Of a stretch of 64,000 nt of DNA, positions 8,320 through 18,326 are shown piece after piece. Location: NCBI RefSeq assembly GCF_004014715.1, contig NZ_CP034834.1, positions 620,001 to 684,000 of the forward strand. Reading direction: 5' to 3'. A model generated the notes under the pieces. It had not been told where the DNA came from, searched no databases, and saw nothing but the letters and a program-made list of their open reading frames with translations. This DNA comes from Pseudoalteromonas sp. R3 (lineage in GTDB: Bacteria; Pseudomonadota; Gammaproteobacteria; Enterobacterales; Alteromonadaceae). The stretch's first letter is position 1; every line of letters starts with the position of its first letter. Both the position numbers and the translations under genes were made by a program.

Positions 8320-8425
8320 ACAAAGGTGAGGCCGGGATGACGGAGGCAAAGCTGGGGTGACGTAGGCAAAGCTGGGGTGACGTAGGCAAAGCTGGGGTGA
8401 CGGAGGCGAAGCCGGGATGACGGAT
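8320..8425. repeat. 20-bp minisatellite (about five units)
   Basis: Tandem units of CGTAGGCAAAGCTGGGGTGA with small variants (CGGAGGC, GAAGCCGGGATGA). It appears to be built from the flanking CCGGGATGACGGATG hairpin sequence, and is absent from the left copy of the direct repeat. No gene is seen in 8002-8721; the rest is the hsp20 leader and repeat tail. Confidence 0.85.
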
Positions 8426-8721
8426 GTGATGGGTAAAGTTGAGTGAAAATATGAATATGTCAAAGGTTTAATGAAGCCTTACTTAAGACACAACCGCCAT
8501 TTAGCAAACGAGCGAGATTAAGCGAGTAACGCACAACCTAGCAAACACAACCAGTCATCCCGCACTTGATGCGGGATCTACTTGAATACACTGCCATACC
8601 AGCAGATGGACAATGAAGTATGCGTCGCTTGGTCTTTTACGCAGCGGGTCGCAGAGCCTGATGAGGCTGCAAATTGGCACTAATGCGACCCGGTGATGCA
8701 TTAGTGCCACTTTCTCTGTTA

Positions 8722-10298
8722 TTAAACGAGTTTTGCTTTGCCTGCCTTAACGGTAAAGCGCTTGCCAATGTGCGACTGATCATTCTTAAAGCCGACAAAT
8801 GGCACATGGTGCCAGCTGGCGTTGAGTTCATCCTGAGTGATGTCCAGGGTCACAAAACCGCGATTGGCCAGATCGACATAACGAATATGAGGGTTCTCCG
8901 GGATCAAAATTTTACCAACATCGCCTACCAGTTGTTGCAAGCCTGGCACCGGAATTGACGGTGACGTGACCGACGAGGTGACGATTTCTACCGCAATGGC
9001 CCCTTCGTGGGTAAAGCGGTTGTATTCGTGCCAGTCATAGGGGTTTTTACAGATGTTTGCGGCCCACGAAGAGTGTACATCTCCCGTTAGAAACACAACG
9101 TTATCTATTTGGTTTTGTTCAATAAAATCTAGCAGGCGATGGCGTGCTGCCGGGTAACCATCCCAGGCATCGCCATTGATGGGTTTGCCCAGCATCTGAA
9201 TTTGCATCATCTGCACCTGCTGGCCCAGTAGCTTCCACTGCACACCGTTTTGCTTGGCCTCAAACAGATTATCGTACAGCCATTGTTCTTGCTCGTAGCC
9301 CAGTAAAGTGCGTGACTCATCCAGGCGCGCCGGATCTTTGATCTCAACTTGTTGATCGCGACCGATCAAACGGGTGTCGAGCATATTCAGATCCAGCAAA
9401 GATCCAAACTGGAAGCGGCGATAAGATCGCTCCCGGTTGTTGTCGTTTGGTTCACGGATCGGCATCCACTCATAATAGGCTTTAATTGCGGCGGCCTTAC
9501 GGTTTGCCAGTTACCCTCGCCGTCATTGTGGTTTTCTGCCCCGCCCGACCAGGTATCGTTGGTAAACTCATGGTCATCCCAGATACAGATCATCGGGTGG
9601 GTCTGATGCAGGGTTTGCAAGTCTTCGTCGGTTTTATAACAGGCATGGCGCACCCGGTAGTCGTCCAGCGTCACCATTTCGTGAGCTGGTTGCACTTTAC
9701 GGTTCCACAAGAACGGATTGCGGTAGACATCTTTATTACCGTATTCGTACAAGTAGTCACCCAGGTGTAGCACGGCATCCAGGTCGTCAATTTCCGCGAT
9801 ACGGGCATACACATTAAAGTACCCATAGCTAAAGTGCGAGCACGACGTCATGGCCAGCTTAACCTGGCTAACATCGTAGGCTGGCAGGGTTTTGGTGCGC
9901 CCTGTTGGCGAGATGATGGGCTTGTCCAGCTCATCGATGATAAAGCGATAATAATAGCGGGTGTCGGGAGCAAGCCCTGTGGCGTCTACCTTAACGGTGA
10001 AATCGCGCTGCCCATCGGTGATCTCATATCCCTCTGTAATCAGAACAGAAAACTGTGGATCCTTTGAGACCTGCCAGAGTACTTTGACACTGAGTGTGGC
10101 CATATCCACCCGCTCCTGCACCTCAGGTGGAATGGTAATGCGGGTCCATAAGATCACCCGATCATCTAACGGGTCGCCACTGGCAACGCCGTGACTAAAC
10201 GGACTTTGAGAAAAGGTGCAGCCACTCAATCCCAGAGTGAGGGGAACAGTGGATAGCATCATACTGGTTTTAAAGAATTCGCGACGGGATAGGCTCAT
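8722..10298 (-). pseudogene. phoD: PhoD-family alkaline phosphatase, one frameshift
   Basis: PhoD enzymes are exported metal-dependent phosphodiesterases/phosphatases that scavenge phosphate. The N-terminus is a twin-arginine-like leader (SLSRREFFKT, then a Leu-rich segment ending LSGCTF). Next come the conserved HGVASGDPL, a LHLGDYLYEYG metal site, IWDDHEFTNDTW and, in the second frame, LTGDVHSSW. The frame breaks at about 9495-9503: reading runs off after NWQT and resumes in another frame at YYEWMPIREPNDNN. Adding one base (ACC CGT AAG instead of ACCGTAAG) restores a continuous 525-residue protein of normal length. A sequencing or assembly error is at least as likely as true inactivation. 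Confidence 0.85.
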
Positions 10299-10428
10299 AA
10301 GTAAATACTCTAATTATCATTTTTGGGCGGTATTTAAACGCGTTTATGTTAATTTTATATAACAAAAATATTACATTAAACACGCTTTGCGACCAAACTT
10401 GCCTCTTTGATTTAAAACTGCCGCGATA

Positions 10429-11265
10429 ATGGCTATAACTAAAAGACCAAGGTCAGAGATTAAGCAGGTGAGAGTGATTGGTATCAGGTTGTATCTCAAA
10501 GTGTGGTGCTTTCTTGTTTTGGGGGGATTGTTTTTTGGGTCGCAGGTTCATGCGCAGCAGTCATGTACCAGCGAAGTGAAAATTGGTGTAGTTGCTGATT
10601 GGCCGCCACTTACTGCTGTTGATGAGCGCGGCGCATATGGGCTGGATGTAGAAATTGCCCGCAAAGTGTTTGCCGAACTGAATATCTGTCCGCGCTTTTT
10701 GCGTCTGCCCACGTCTGCCCGTAGTTTAGATCAACTGGGTAAGGGAACGGTCGATGTATTGCTGATGGTTAGCTATGTTCAGGAGCGTGCCGAATTGGGG
10801 GTGTTTTCAGCCCCCTATCGATGGGAAAAAATGCGGCTATTTTCTCTTCGTCAGCCACGTCTGGCCATAGATTTAAAAGCACTCTTGCGTTTGGGGTACC
10901 GAATTGGTTTAAGTATTGGCTCTTATTATGGGGAAGAACTTAAAAGCCTCGCCGAAAGTCCCAACTTTGGGCACTTGCTGGTAGGGATTTCTGGCAGTAC
11001 TCAGCGCGTGGAGATGCTGGCTAAAAAGCGCGTCGATTTTATTGTTGAAGATGAGATACTTGGCCGGTTTATGGCGCGTAAACTCGGCATAAAGAATGTC
11101 TATATATGGGACTATCCGGTTCACAACAATCAGGTGCACTTTCTATTGCGCAAGGGGTTGTTTGATGCGGCACAACTGGCACGTTTTAATGGGGTGATAG
11201 AAAGATTGCGCCCTGATATCGATAAACTGGTGGAGCGCTACACTCATCATAATGTACCTCGCTGA
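10429..11265 (+). CDS. Periplasmic solute-binding protein, family 3 type
   Basis: The 278-residue protein has a signal peptide (hydrophobic FLVLGGLFFGSQVHA, cleavage near residue 42). It is followed by an SBP_bac_3 fold: KIGVVADWPPLTAVDERGAYGLDVEIARKVF is the typical first lobe, and a VDVLLMVSYVQERAE segment the usual 'G-xxD' region. Such proteins bind amino acids or related small molecules; stand-alone copies often feed a sensor rather than an ABC transporter, and no permease is adjacent. The start is uncertain: ATG 10429 has no good ribosome-binding site, while GTG at 10474 has AGGTGA near it, and either leaves the signal peptide intact. Confidence 0.78.
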   Translation: MAITKRPRSEIKQVRVIGIRLYLKVWCFLVLGGLFFGSQVHAQQSCTSEVKIGVVADWPPLTAVDERGAYGLDVEIARKVFAELNICPRFLRLPTSARSLDQLGKGTVDVLLMVSYVQERAELGVFSAPYRWEKMRLFSLRQPRLAIDLKALLRLGYRIGLSIGSYYGEELKSLAESPNFGHLLVGISGSTQRVEMLAKKRVDFIVEDEILGRFMARKLGIKNVYIWDYPVHNNQVHFLLRKGLFDAAQLARFNGVIERLRPDIDKLVERYTHHNVPR

Positions 11266-11352
11266 ACTAACTGAAACAGGCGGTAATATAATTACCGCTT
11301 TAATGTGGTCTACACTAAGGGAGCCAACGGAGCCGCAATAAAGGAAAAAACA

Positions 11353-12804
11353 ATGCGCAAACACATTCTCCCTTTGTTTGTTTTACTCTCTGGGTGTATG
11401 GGCACCGCAGACAGTGCCGCCAATAACCCGCAAGTTTACGCCGCATATACTATGCTGGCACCCACGCAAAAAGGTGGTGTGCAGATCTATGCCAGAGCCA
11501 TTGTCGATGGTGCGCACATCACAGATCAGCAATGTCCGCAGTTGTTGCATTCAAGTGGTGAGGCGATAAAGACTCAGGCCAGACGATTAAATCCGGATCC
11601 AGATAATTTTCCGGTGACGGTTTGTGAAGCCGTGATAAGCCCTGATACTCAGTATCGCCTCTCTTATGGCGATATTGAACTGGCACCAGTTACTCTGGCA
11701 CCAGAGCATGTCCAGGTGTTTGGTGATTCGGGCTGTAAAAGCTCTGTGTGCGAAGGCACAAGTGCTGCACAGCCTTTTGCTCAGCTGGCGGACTTGGGCG
11801 CACAACAAACCAAGCAGTTAATCCTGCATATGGGCGATTTCAACTACCGCGGTACGTCGGGCAGTATCAGCAAAGATATTTATGCTTATGATGCGGGAGA
11901 TGGTGGCTATGGTGGCCCTTCCTGTGGATTAACTGAAACCTATTACTCGCAAAATGCCAGCGGCAGTCCAAAGCCCGATACCTGGCAGAGCTGGCATGCC
12001 GATTTATTCGCGCCTGCTAAGTCTTTGCTGGCCAGCGCCCCCTGGGTATTTGCCCGAGGCAATCATGAACTATGCAGCCGGGCAGGCCCGGGCTGGTTTT
12101 ATTTTCTGGGACCAGGTTCAGACTTACCTGGCGGCATTGCACAGCAGTCTTGCCCTTATCAGGGGGAGTTCAGCCAGCCGCCCAGCGAGGCAAGCGATCA
12201 TATTGTGATGATAGACCCCTATCTGCTGGAGCTGGACTCTCTGGCGCTGTGGGTGATGGATTCGGCCAATGCCTGCGATTCTCGCTCGCCACAAACCCTT
12301 ACGCGCCAATATCGTGACCAGTACTCCCAGTTGCAGAACCTCGCGTCGCGGGTGAAAACCCCGTTATGGATGATGACACACAGACCGCTGTGGGGACAAA
12401 GCGGCCCGGTTGGCACGCCCTCAATCACAAACATGCTGCAAACGGCGCTCAAAACTACCCTGTCACAGCAGTTACCGCCTGAGGTCAGCTTGTCCCTGTC
12501 GGGGCATATGCATATTTACCAGTCACTGGCTTTTGGTAAGGGTAGCGGTCGTCCGTCTCAGTTGGTGGTGGGGAACAGTGGCGTCAGCCTGAGTTCAACT
12601 GGTGCTAACAGCGGGTTTAGTACTCAGATTGATGGTAAACGCGCGCAGGGCAATACTCAGGGAGAGTTTGGCTATATCACGATTCAGCTGGAAAAAGACA
12701 ATCAATGGCAGGGGCAGTTTTACAACACCCAGGGGCAGGTTTTCCTTAAGTGTGGCAGCAAGCAGGCTGAGCAAGGTAAAGCGCTTTGTCAGATTGCACG
12801 CTAA
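11353..12804 (+). CDS. Metallophosphoesterase lipoprotein
   Basis: The 483-residue protein has a lipoprotein signal (LLSGC near residue 15), so it is probably anchored in the outer membrane or exported. The calcineurin-like phosphoesterase motifs appear in order: VFGDSGC, LHMGDFNY, ARGNHELC, MMTHRPLW, LSGHMHIYQS. These residues bind two metal ions. The Cys-rich inserts suggest disulfides. The ATG at 11353 is preferred because AAGGA lies upstream and the lipobox then sits at the right distance. It lies near phoD and 13 kb from a PhoX-like gene, suggesting a phosphate-scavenging theme. The substrate is unknown. Confidence 0.82.
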   Translation: MRKHILPLFVLLSGCMGTADSAANNPQVYAAYTMLAPTQKGGVQIYARAIVDGAHITDQQCPQLLHSSGEAIKTQARRLNPDPDNFPVTVCEAVISPDTQYRLSYGDIELAPVTLAPEHVQVFGDSGCKSSVCEGTSAAQPFAQLADLGAQQTKQLILHMGDFNYRGTSGSISKDIYAYDAGDGGYGGPSCGLTETYYSQNASGSPKPDTWQSWHADLFAPAKSLLASAPWVFARGNHELCSRAGPGWFYFLGPGSDLPGGIAQQSCPYQGEFSQPPSEASDHIVMIDPYLLELDSLALWVMDSANACDSRSPQTLTRQYRDQYSQLQNLASRVKTPLWMMTHRPLWGQSGPVGTPSITNMLQTALKTTLSQQLPPEVSLSLSGHMHIYQSLAFGKGSGRPSQLVVGNSGVSLSSTGANSGFSTQIDGKRAQGNTQGEFGYITIQLEKDNQWQGQFYNTQGQVFLKCGSKQAEQGKALCQIAR

Positions 12805-12850
12805 GATAACAGGTCGCTACGGGATGAATGAGTGGCGACAATCACCTTGT

Positions 12851-13933
12851 TTACCAGGCCAGCTGCCAGCTCAGATTAAGCCTGAGTGTGAGCGCCTTGT
12901 TTGGGTTGATGTGATCCAAAGCGGTGGTCACTGACCATGTCTGGCCCTGGTAAGCCAGCTCGGGAGCCAGATTGATTGGATCAAGCATGATACGCCAGTT
13001 ATCCAGTTTCATGCCCAGCTGTGCAAAATGCTGGTCGCCCTGGCGGCGAACACTGGCCAGATAGTCGTATCCCCGATACTGATATTGTCCTTGCAAGTAA
13101 ACTTGACTGGGTAAATCAAAGGTATGATTTTGAGTGGTTTCTAGTCCTTTTAGTAGCGGACGAAAACTGCTAAACCCCACATTGTCAACAAAGCTGCCTT
13201 TGGTATTAATGTCAGCCTCGGTAAACCCGATCTGATCAATATTAAACTCATTGTACAGGTCGATGAACTTGCCTGATAAGGTAAACTGTTCAGAGACTTG
13301 CCAGTCAAAATGCACATCAAGTGACAAGCCATCTCCGTGAGTGCGCCAGGCGTTATCTGTATTGGGTCGTTTGAGAAAGTTATTGTGGCTGTAGTATTCA
13401 CTAAATTGCAGCGAACCGCGCAATTGCAGATCATCTGTACCTGAGAGCATGCCGCTCAGTTGAGAGTCTCTCAGATAGTTGAGTTGCCAGTAGTTGGCTT
13501 GTACTGTTATTGCCAGTGCATCGAATTGGTGCTGATAGGCCAGTCCCAGTCCTTTACTGCGTGCCCCGGTCAACGTGAGTTTGGTATCGTAATTATCAAA
13601 ACTTGTCAGCGCCTGATCATTTTGCTCCTGATAGTAACCCAGGGCCGTCTGGGCATTGGTATCAATCAGGTAATCGACGCGTTGCATCATATGTAGCTGC
13701 CAGTTTTCAAAAGCCTGATGACGATATGCTATCCCAAAGCGAGACTGAGAAAAGCCATATGAGGCATCTGATTCAGGGGACTGGTCCCATTTGTCCCGCG
13801 CTATCTTTAGTACGGGGGCAATATTGGTCTGGCTGTTACTGTCGAGGTATATCGTTACTTCCTGGGTATCTGCCGCAGCAACTGATGAGAGCAACAGGCC
13901 GACACAAATCCCAAAGACTTTTTGCTTGTTCAT
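12851..13933 (-). CDS. Exported beta-rich protein, probable outer-membrane barrel, unknown function
   Basis: The 360-residue protein begins with a clear signal peptide (MNKQKVFGICVGLLLSSVAAA). The rest is rich in alternating aromatic/polar strands (YQHQFDALAITVQANYW, LQLRGSLQFSEYY). It ends in LTLRLNLSWQLAW, an aromatic C-terminal residue as expected for an outer-membrane barrel. I chose ATG 13933; a longer frame upstream has no ribosome-binding site. It is downstream of the 1168-residue lipoprotein in the same orientation with an 85-bp gap, so the two probably form a surface pair. I do not recognise a family. Confidence 0.65.
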   Translation of the reverse strand: MNKQKVFGICVGLLLSSVAAADTQEVTIYLDSNSQTNIAPVLKIARDKWDQSPESDASYGFSQSRFGIAYRHQAFENWQLHMMQRVDYLIDTNAQTALGYYQEQNDQALTSFDNYDTKLTLTGARSKGLGLAYQHQFDALAITVQANYWQLNYLRDSQLSGMLSGTDDLQLRGSLQFSEYYSHNNFLKRPNTDNAWRTHGDGLSLDVHFDWQVSEQFTLSGKFIDLYNEFNIDQIGFTEADINTKGSFVDNVGFSSFRPLLKGLETTQNHTFDLPSQVYLQGQYQYRGYDYLASVRRQGDQHFAQLGMKLDNWRIMLDPINLAPELAYQGQTWSVTTALDHINPNKALTLRLNLSWQLAW

Positions 13934-14018
13934 AGTATTCCATAAGAAGGGCCAGTTGTGACTGGCCCACAAGGTCTCCTCACTGATCACAAAGCTCTGG
14001 CCAGCGAGGGTTTTGCTA

Positions 14019-17000
14019 TCACAGAGTTTCAATTTGCTCGTTAGAGTAAATAATGAAGACTCCTGAATCTCGTTTCACTATTCTGGCGGCCTGCTCTTCT
14101 CCTACCATGATGGTGCCCAGCGTCTGCTCTCCCTGAGTGTCAGTGTCTGCTTCTGCCATCACCAAAGAGACTCCCTCTGCGTTGTTGGCCGAGAGTTGCT
14201 GTGTTTCGGTGTTATAGTACACAGTAAAACTGCGTTTCAGTTCGGACCCCGGTAACTGGTAGTCTACATCCAGTTCCAGCTCCCCAGCTTTGAAGTCGGT
14301 GCGCTGGCCAAGCAGAGATAGATCTACATGGTATTCACCCAGCGTGACATTGACATTCATGGCGGCACTGACATCCAGATAGTTGGTTTCGTTCTCGATC
14401 TGATAGGTGTTGTCTGGCTTACCTATGATGACAAAAGCGTCGTAACTGCTAAACCGCCCGAAATAATACACGCTGATTTGACCATGTCCCGGGTAACGAA
14501 GTGTTTGGTACTGTCGAAGGTTACGTTCAAATTCAACCCGTGCGATGCCCTGACGGCTGATGGCCAGCTCGGTTCCGGTGATATCCCATACTGCTTGCTC
14601 ATAAGTATCAAAACTCGCAGTCCATGCAGGGTTTTGCTCCGGGTCAATATACTTCCCATTTGCGTCTACCGGCAGGCCCTGTTCATTGAGGCCGTATGGT
14701 TCGATATAGTATGCGGCATAGCCTCCCGCGCTGCTTGGCTTGAGGAAAGCAGTAATACTTCTGTCAATGTTGTGGAACTGATCAAAGTAGCGCGTACTAA
14801 TCATGTAGGCATTTTGCTCATTGACCGGCTCAACCACATTAATGAACGCAGACTTTTGTTCTATGGCCGTGCCGTTATGCGACACGCTATAGTGATAATT
14901 CGCTGCTTTGGCATCGTCGCTTGACGAAGTCCAGGACTGTGTCAGTTCACCAATAACAGACGTCACGGTATTACCGTCTGCTGCTACGGTAATCTCTGGC
15001 TGATTAGAAAACTTGGGATACAAATAACGCGCAGACAGGGTATAGCTACCACCAACCTGGTAGTCTTGTTCTGTGAGCTGATAGCGAGCATATCCGCCTT
15101 CTAATTGTGCGAGATGAATATTATCCATATGTGCTGGTGTCAGCAAAGTCTGAACGTCTTTTATCGCGGCGAAGTTGACGGGCATACGTCTGAGTTTTTT
15201 GAGTGTTTCCGCATTGTCAGCGTAGATCCAGGTACTCCAAGGGAGATCATCGGCCGGTATTGTTTCACCGGATTCAAGTACGACTTGCCCGTTTGCGTAA
15301 CTGACAATTTTTCCTCGTCTGAATGAGACAAACTGAGCATCAAACTTTCCGTGTCCATCAGGGAGCACCCGCTCGAGTCGTGTTGGACTGTAACCATCGG
15401 AATATGTTCTTTTATATACCATATAATCAGTACCCTCATAGGTGCTGAGTTCTCTGATATGAGTTGCTAGGGTACCATCATCCTGCGCATATTGAGTGGT
15501 AAGGGTCGCAATGCCCTGCTCATTGACTGGCTGATAGTCAATGTCTACCGTATCTCCAGCTGTGCTGGTGATTTTTGCTTTTGATTGCGACGCGAAAGTC
15601 AAAGTACCTGCTTTAGGAATTACACGGCCAAACTGCTCAAAGCCTGCCGGGTTGAACTCGCTCAGGTTATCGAGTTTGACAGTCAGGTTGGCGCTGATCT
15701 GATCTCCCTGAGCTGCAATAAATGCCCCGCGCAGTGACAACATGGCAGGCACAAAGACGGTATCCGGACGAATGCTGAAATCGTAAGTAGAGATTGCGCC
15801 ACTGGAGGAGGATGTTTGCTCTATTTTTTCGATGTGCTTAGCAGTCAGCTCTGCATTGATCATACCTTTAAAGCTCACCGGGTTAGCGACGGCGTCTGTC
15901 GCTTTTTGTGCTACGGTTACGTTCAGTGTCAGGCTACCATGGCGACCATCAAGTGTCGGGGTATTATCTTCTTTGAGCTGTGCCACGGTGACGGGTTGAT
16001 TCAACACGACCTGGACTTGGCTACCCGGGTGGAGAGTTAACGCGGCAATGCTATTTTCAACTTTGCCTGAAACGGTCAGCGTATAAGTTTTGTTGTCCTC
16101 AGCAATCATTATGTTAGCGTTGGCTTGCAGCTGCTCATCACCGGCTGAAGCAGAGACTGAGTAGCTCAATCCGGCTTCGTCGATAACAGCTACACCGGTC
16201 GCTCCGGCCAATTCCAGATAATCATCCAGTTTGATTGGCAGGTTATTGTTGGGCAAGTCACCAGCGCGGCGAGCACTGTCGATTAAGGCTAAGGCTTCGG
16301 AAACATCCGCAAGCAGTTTATACGAGTTCGCTTGTTCACGTACCACATCGGTTGCATCTTCAATGAGAGTGACAAACTGTTCACCCTGAGTCTGTACGTC
16401 CTTACCTTGTGCATCAGCAATATCAAACAGGTTGGCAAATACGCGAATGTCTTGCACCATGGCTGCCGCTTTGGCTACGGCATCTTTCCCACTTTGCTGT
16501 TGTGCCTGACCTTTGACACGATCCTCGGATTCCATGTCGGCGCTGAGCATCTCATTGTGTAGTCGGGTTGAAAGTTTTTCTAGCTTGCTGAGTTTGCCTA
16601 ACTGATCTGCCAAAGTGGGATCCGCTTTAATCAGCGTGATCAGTTGTTTGCTGGCCAGCTCTGCACCAGCAAGAATATCACTGAGATTAAATTCAAAGCT
16701 GGCATCGTCATCTCCTTCACGGTTGGCCAAAAAGGCGCCGTCAGTTGCCTGAATATCAGCAATAGCCTCAGCCAGGCGGGTGCTCAGAGCATTTGTTTGT
16801 TCATTTGAATCCGCAAACAAGGCGTGTGCTATACCGGCGTTGATCAGTGCATAGCGTAGATCGTTACTGTTATCCTCCCCCAGCAGTGAGGCGCTGTCTT
16901 CTAGCATTGTTGGCGTCATTTGCTGCAGTGCACCGACCAGCCCAAACAGATCCGCGATTTCTGAGTGTGCTTTCTCAATGGACTCAACTGAAACGTCTCC

Positions 17001-17525
17001 GCGCTGCTGGGCAATTGCTGCTGCAAAGTGCGTCAGCGGTGTAATATTGGCCGTGCTTGACTGCTCGGTTACATTAACGAATGTGCTTAGCACCAGCTCT
17101 GGGTCTTCTTTGGTCAGATTAATGCGCTCCCCAAATGCAATAGCATTACCCGCATCATTTTGACCACATCCAGCTGGTGCATCACAGATCATGTAGGTTG
17201 GTTTTTGCGTATCCTGACTGACACTGATCTGTGCTTTGACTATGCCCTGTACGCCATCAAGGGTGGTACTAAACTGCCCCTTTTCATCGGTAAAAACAGC
17301 GCTCTGCTCTGTTACCTGAACGGGCTTACCTTCCTTAAGTGTGAAAAAAGTCACAGGCGCGTTGATCAGGGTGCCTTTTGCTGCAACACCTTTTATTTCA
17401 CGGGATGTGCTTGTGGTATCTGGAGTCTGATCCTGAGTGGTCTGTTTTGCATTGTCGTTGTCAGAGCCGCATCCGCTGAGTACAGACAGAACACCTATCG
17501 CGAGGAGTGTTTTTTTGAATTCCAT
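14019..17525 (-). CDS. Large (1168-residue) lipoprotein of unknown function
   Basis: The N-terminus is a lipoprotein signal (LLAIGVLSVLSGCGSDND). A low-complexity DN/KQT/TPDTT linker precedes a GVAAKGTLINAPVTFF segment typical of surface carboxypeptidase-regulatory-like beta domains. The middle part (about residues 130-450) is helical with many Asp/Ala. The C-terminal half is beta-rich with long YSVSAS, TYTLTV and TYEGTDYMVYKRTY strands. No catalytic motif is evident. It is the first gene of a probable two-gene unit with the barrel-like protein downstream. It is likely surface exposed; no function is proposed. Confidence 0.75.
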   Translation of the reverse strand: MEFKKTLLAIGVLSVLSGCGSDNDNAKQTTQDQTPDTTSTSREIKGVAAKGTLINAPVTFFTLKEGKPVQVTEQSAVFTDEKGQFSTTLDGVQGIVKAQISVSQDTQKPTYMICDAPAGCGQNDAGNAIAFGERINLTKEDPELVLSTFVNVTEQSSTANITPLTHFAAAIAQQRGDVSVESIEKAHSEIADLFGLVGALQQMTPTMLEDSASLLGEDNSNDLRYALINAGIAHALFADSNEQTNALSTRLAEAIADIQATDGAFLANREGDDDASFEFNLSDILAGAELASKQLITLIKADPTLADQLGKLSKLEKLSTRLHNEMLSADMESEDRVKGQAQQQSGKDAVAKAAAMVQDIRVFANLFDIADAQGKDVQTQGEQFVTLIEDATDVVREQANSYKLLADVSEALALIDSARRAGDLPNNNLPIKLDDYLELAGATGVAVIDEAGLSYSVSASAGDEQLQANANIMIAEDNKTYTLTVSGKVENSIAALTLHPGSQVQVVLNQPVTVAQLKEDNTPTLDGRHGSLTLNVTVAQKATDAVANPVSFKGMINAELTAKHIEKIEQTSSSSGAISTYDFSIRPDTVFVPAMLSLRGAFIAAQGDQISANLTVKLDNLSEFNPAGFEQFGRVIPKAGTLTFASQSKAKITSTAGDTVDIDYQPVNEQGIATLTTQYAQDDGTLATHIRELSTYEGTDYMVYKRTYSDGYSPTRLERVLPDGHGKFDAQFVSFRRGKIVSYANGQVVLESGETIPADDLPWSTWIYADNAETLKKLRRMPVNFAAIKDVQTLLTPAHMDNIHLAQLEGGYARYQLTEQDYQVGGSYTLSARYLYPKFSNQPEITVAADGNTVTSVIGELTQSWTSSSDDAKAANYHYSVSHNGTAIEQKSAFINVVEPVNEQNAYMISTRYFDQFHNIDRSITAFLKPSSAGGYAAYYIEPYGLNEQGLPVDANGKYIDPEQNPAWTASFDTYEQAVWDITGTELAISRQGIARVEFERNLRQYQTLRYPGHGQISVYYFGRFSSYDAFVIIGKPDNTYQIENETNYLDVSAAMNVNVTLGEYHVDLSLLGQRTDFKAGELELDVDYQLPGSELKRSFTVYYNTETQQLSANNAEGVSLVMAEADTDTQGEQTLGTIMVGEEQAARIVKRDSGVFIIYSNEQIETL

Positions 17526-17831
17526 GTTTAGTCTCCGAAATTTCGAGGTAGTAGAGCAATACGCAGGTCAGACCACTACATGGGTCGACGGTCTAAAGAG
17601 AAGGGGGAAAGTTATGTATCAGTTAGAATGCCATATCCTTGCTGTGAATCCACTTCGTCCTGATGCAGTATGTGCTTTATTGCTATTATTGGTTCAGGGT
17701 GTATTTTAATCAGATACAGCGTTTTGGCAATATCTAACCGGACTTTAGTTTTATATTCAAAAGTCTAATCATGGAGTGTGATAAGCAAGGTAACTTTGGT
17801 TTTAGCTCTATTGGTGAAAAAAGCGCAATTG
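17526..17831. other. Intergenic region upstream of the large lipoprotein gene
   Basis: 306 bp between the DUF6702 gene stop and the lipoprotein start. It presumably holds the lipoprotein promoter; I see no clear operator, hairpin or small gene. Open frames here are short and lack ribosome-binding sites. Confidence 0.5.
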
Positions 17832-18326
17832 CTACTTAGGGAAACTCACCCACAGCCAGCCATCAGCACCGTTAAAGTGCAGTGTCTGAATCGCATCATG
17901 TGTTTTGAAGTTGACCATATTGACCTGTTCTGACCAGACATCCCTGAGCGCATCATGGCGCATTTGCAGGCGATTCAACACATCGGGCATAGGAGCGCGT
18001 TGGGTCACCCAGAAAAACTGTCCGTCTATGCTACCGCTGTATAAGGAAAGGGGTATGACTTTACCGTTTTCATCTTTAAGCGCCACAGTATTATGCACAT
18101 ACTCGGCAAAGCGGGCTCTGTCTGATGCGTTTTGAAAGAGGTTAGCCTCTTCACCAAATAGTTTCTCAACAGCATGTTCTGTATCGTGCAAATAAAATCG
18201 ATGCATGAGTTCGAGCTGCTCACTATTTGGGTCAATCAGTACTGTTGTCATAGCGGCTTTTATCTGGTGCGCTGTTGCGGTGTTTGCCCAAATTAATGCC
18301 AGTGCGGCAATCAGCCGATCCTTCAT
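17832..18326 (-). CDS. DUF6702 family exported protein
   Basis: The 164-residue protein has a signal peptide (LIAALALIWANTATA). The family hallmarks are an HQIKAAMTTVLID start after cleavage, LELMHRFYLHDTEHAV and a closing FNGADGWLWVSFPK. DUF6702 proteins are small periplasmic or secreted proteins of unknown role. It has no close operon partner; the next gene on this strand is 300 bp downstream. Confidence 0.72.
   Translation of the reverse strand: MKDRLIAALALIWANTATAHQIKAAMTTVLIDPNSEQLELMHRFYLHDTEHAVEKLFGEEANLFQNASDRARFAEYVHNTVALKDENGKVIPLSLYSGSIDGQFFWVTQRAPMPDVLNRLQMRHDALRDVWSEQVNMVNFKTHDAIQTLHFNGADGWLWVSFPK

Larger units (their letters stand above)
7479..8579. repeat. Right copy of the ~1-kb direct repeat containing hsp20
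   Basis: Matches 1278-2279 in order and orientation. It differs chiefly by a ~95-bp insertion of 20-bp tandem repeats near 8320-8425 and by scattered substitutions toward the distal end. Both copies end in the ATCCCGCACTTGATGCGGGA hairpin, after which the sequences diverge. Confidence 0.88.

Noticed and set aside
9544..9565. Further copy of the dispersed GATC motif in phoD
   Set aside because: Reads GACCATGAGTTTACCAACG, with GACC and other mismatches; the residues (DHEFTN) are a conserved PhoD metal site, so protein conservation explains it.
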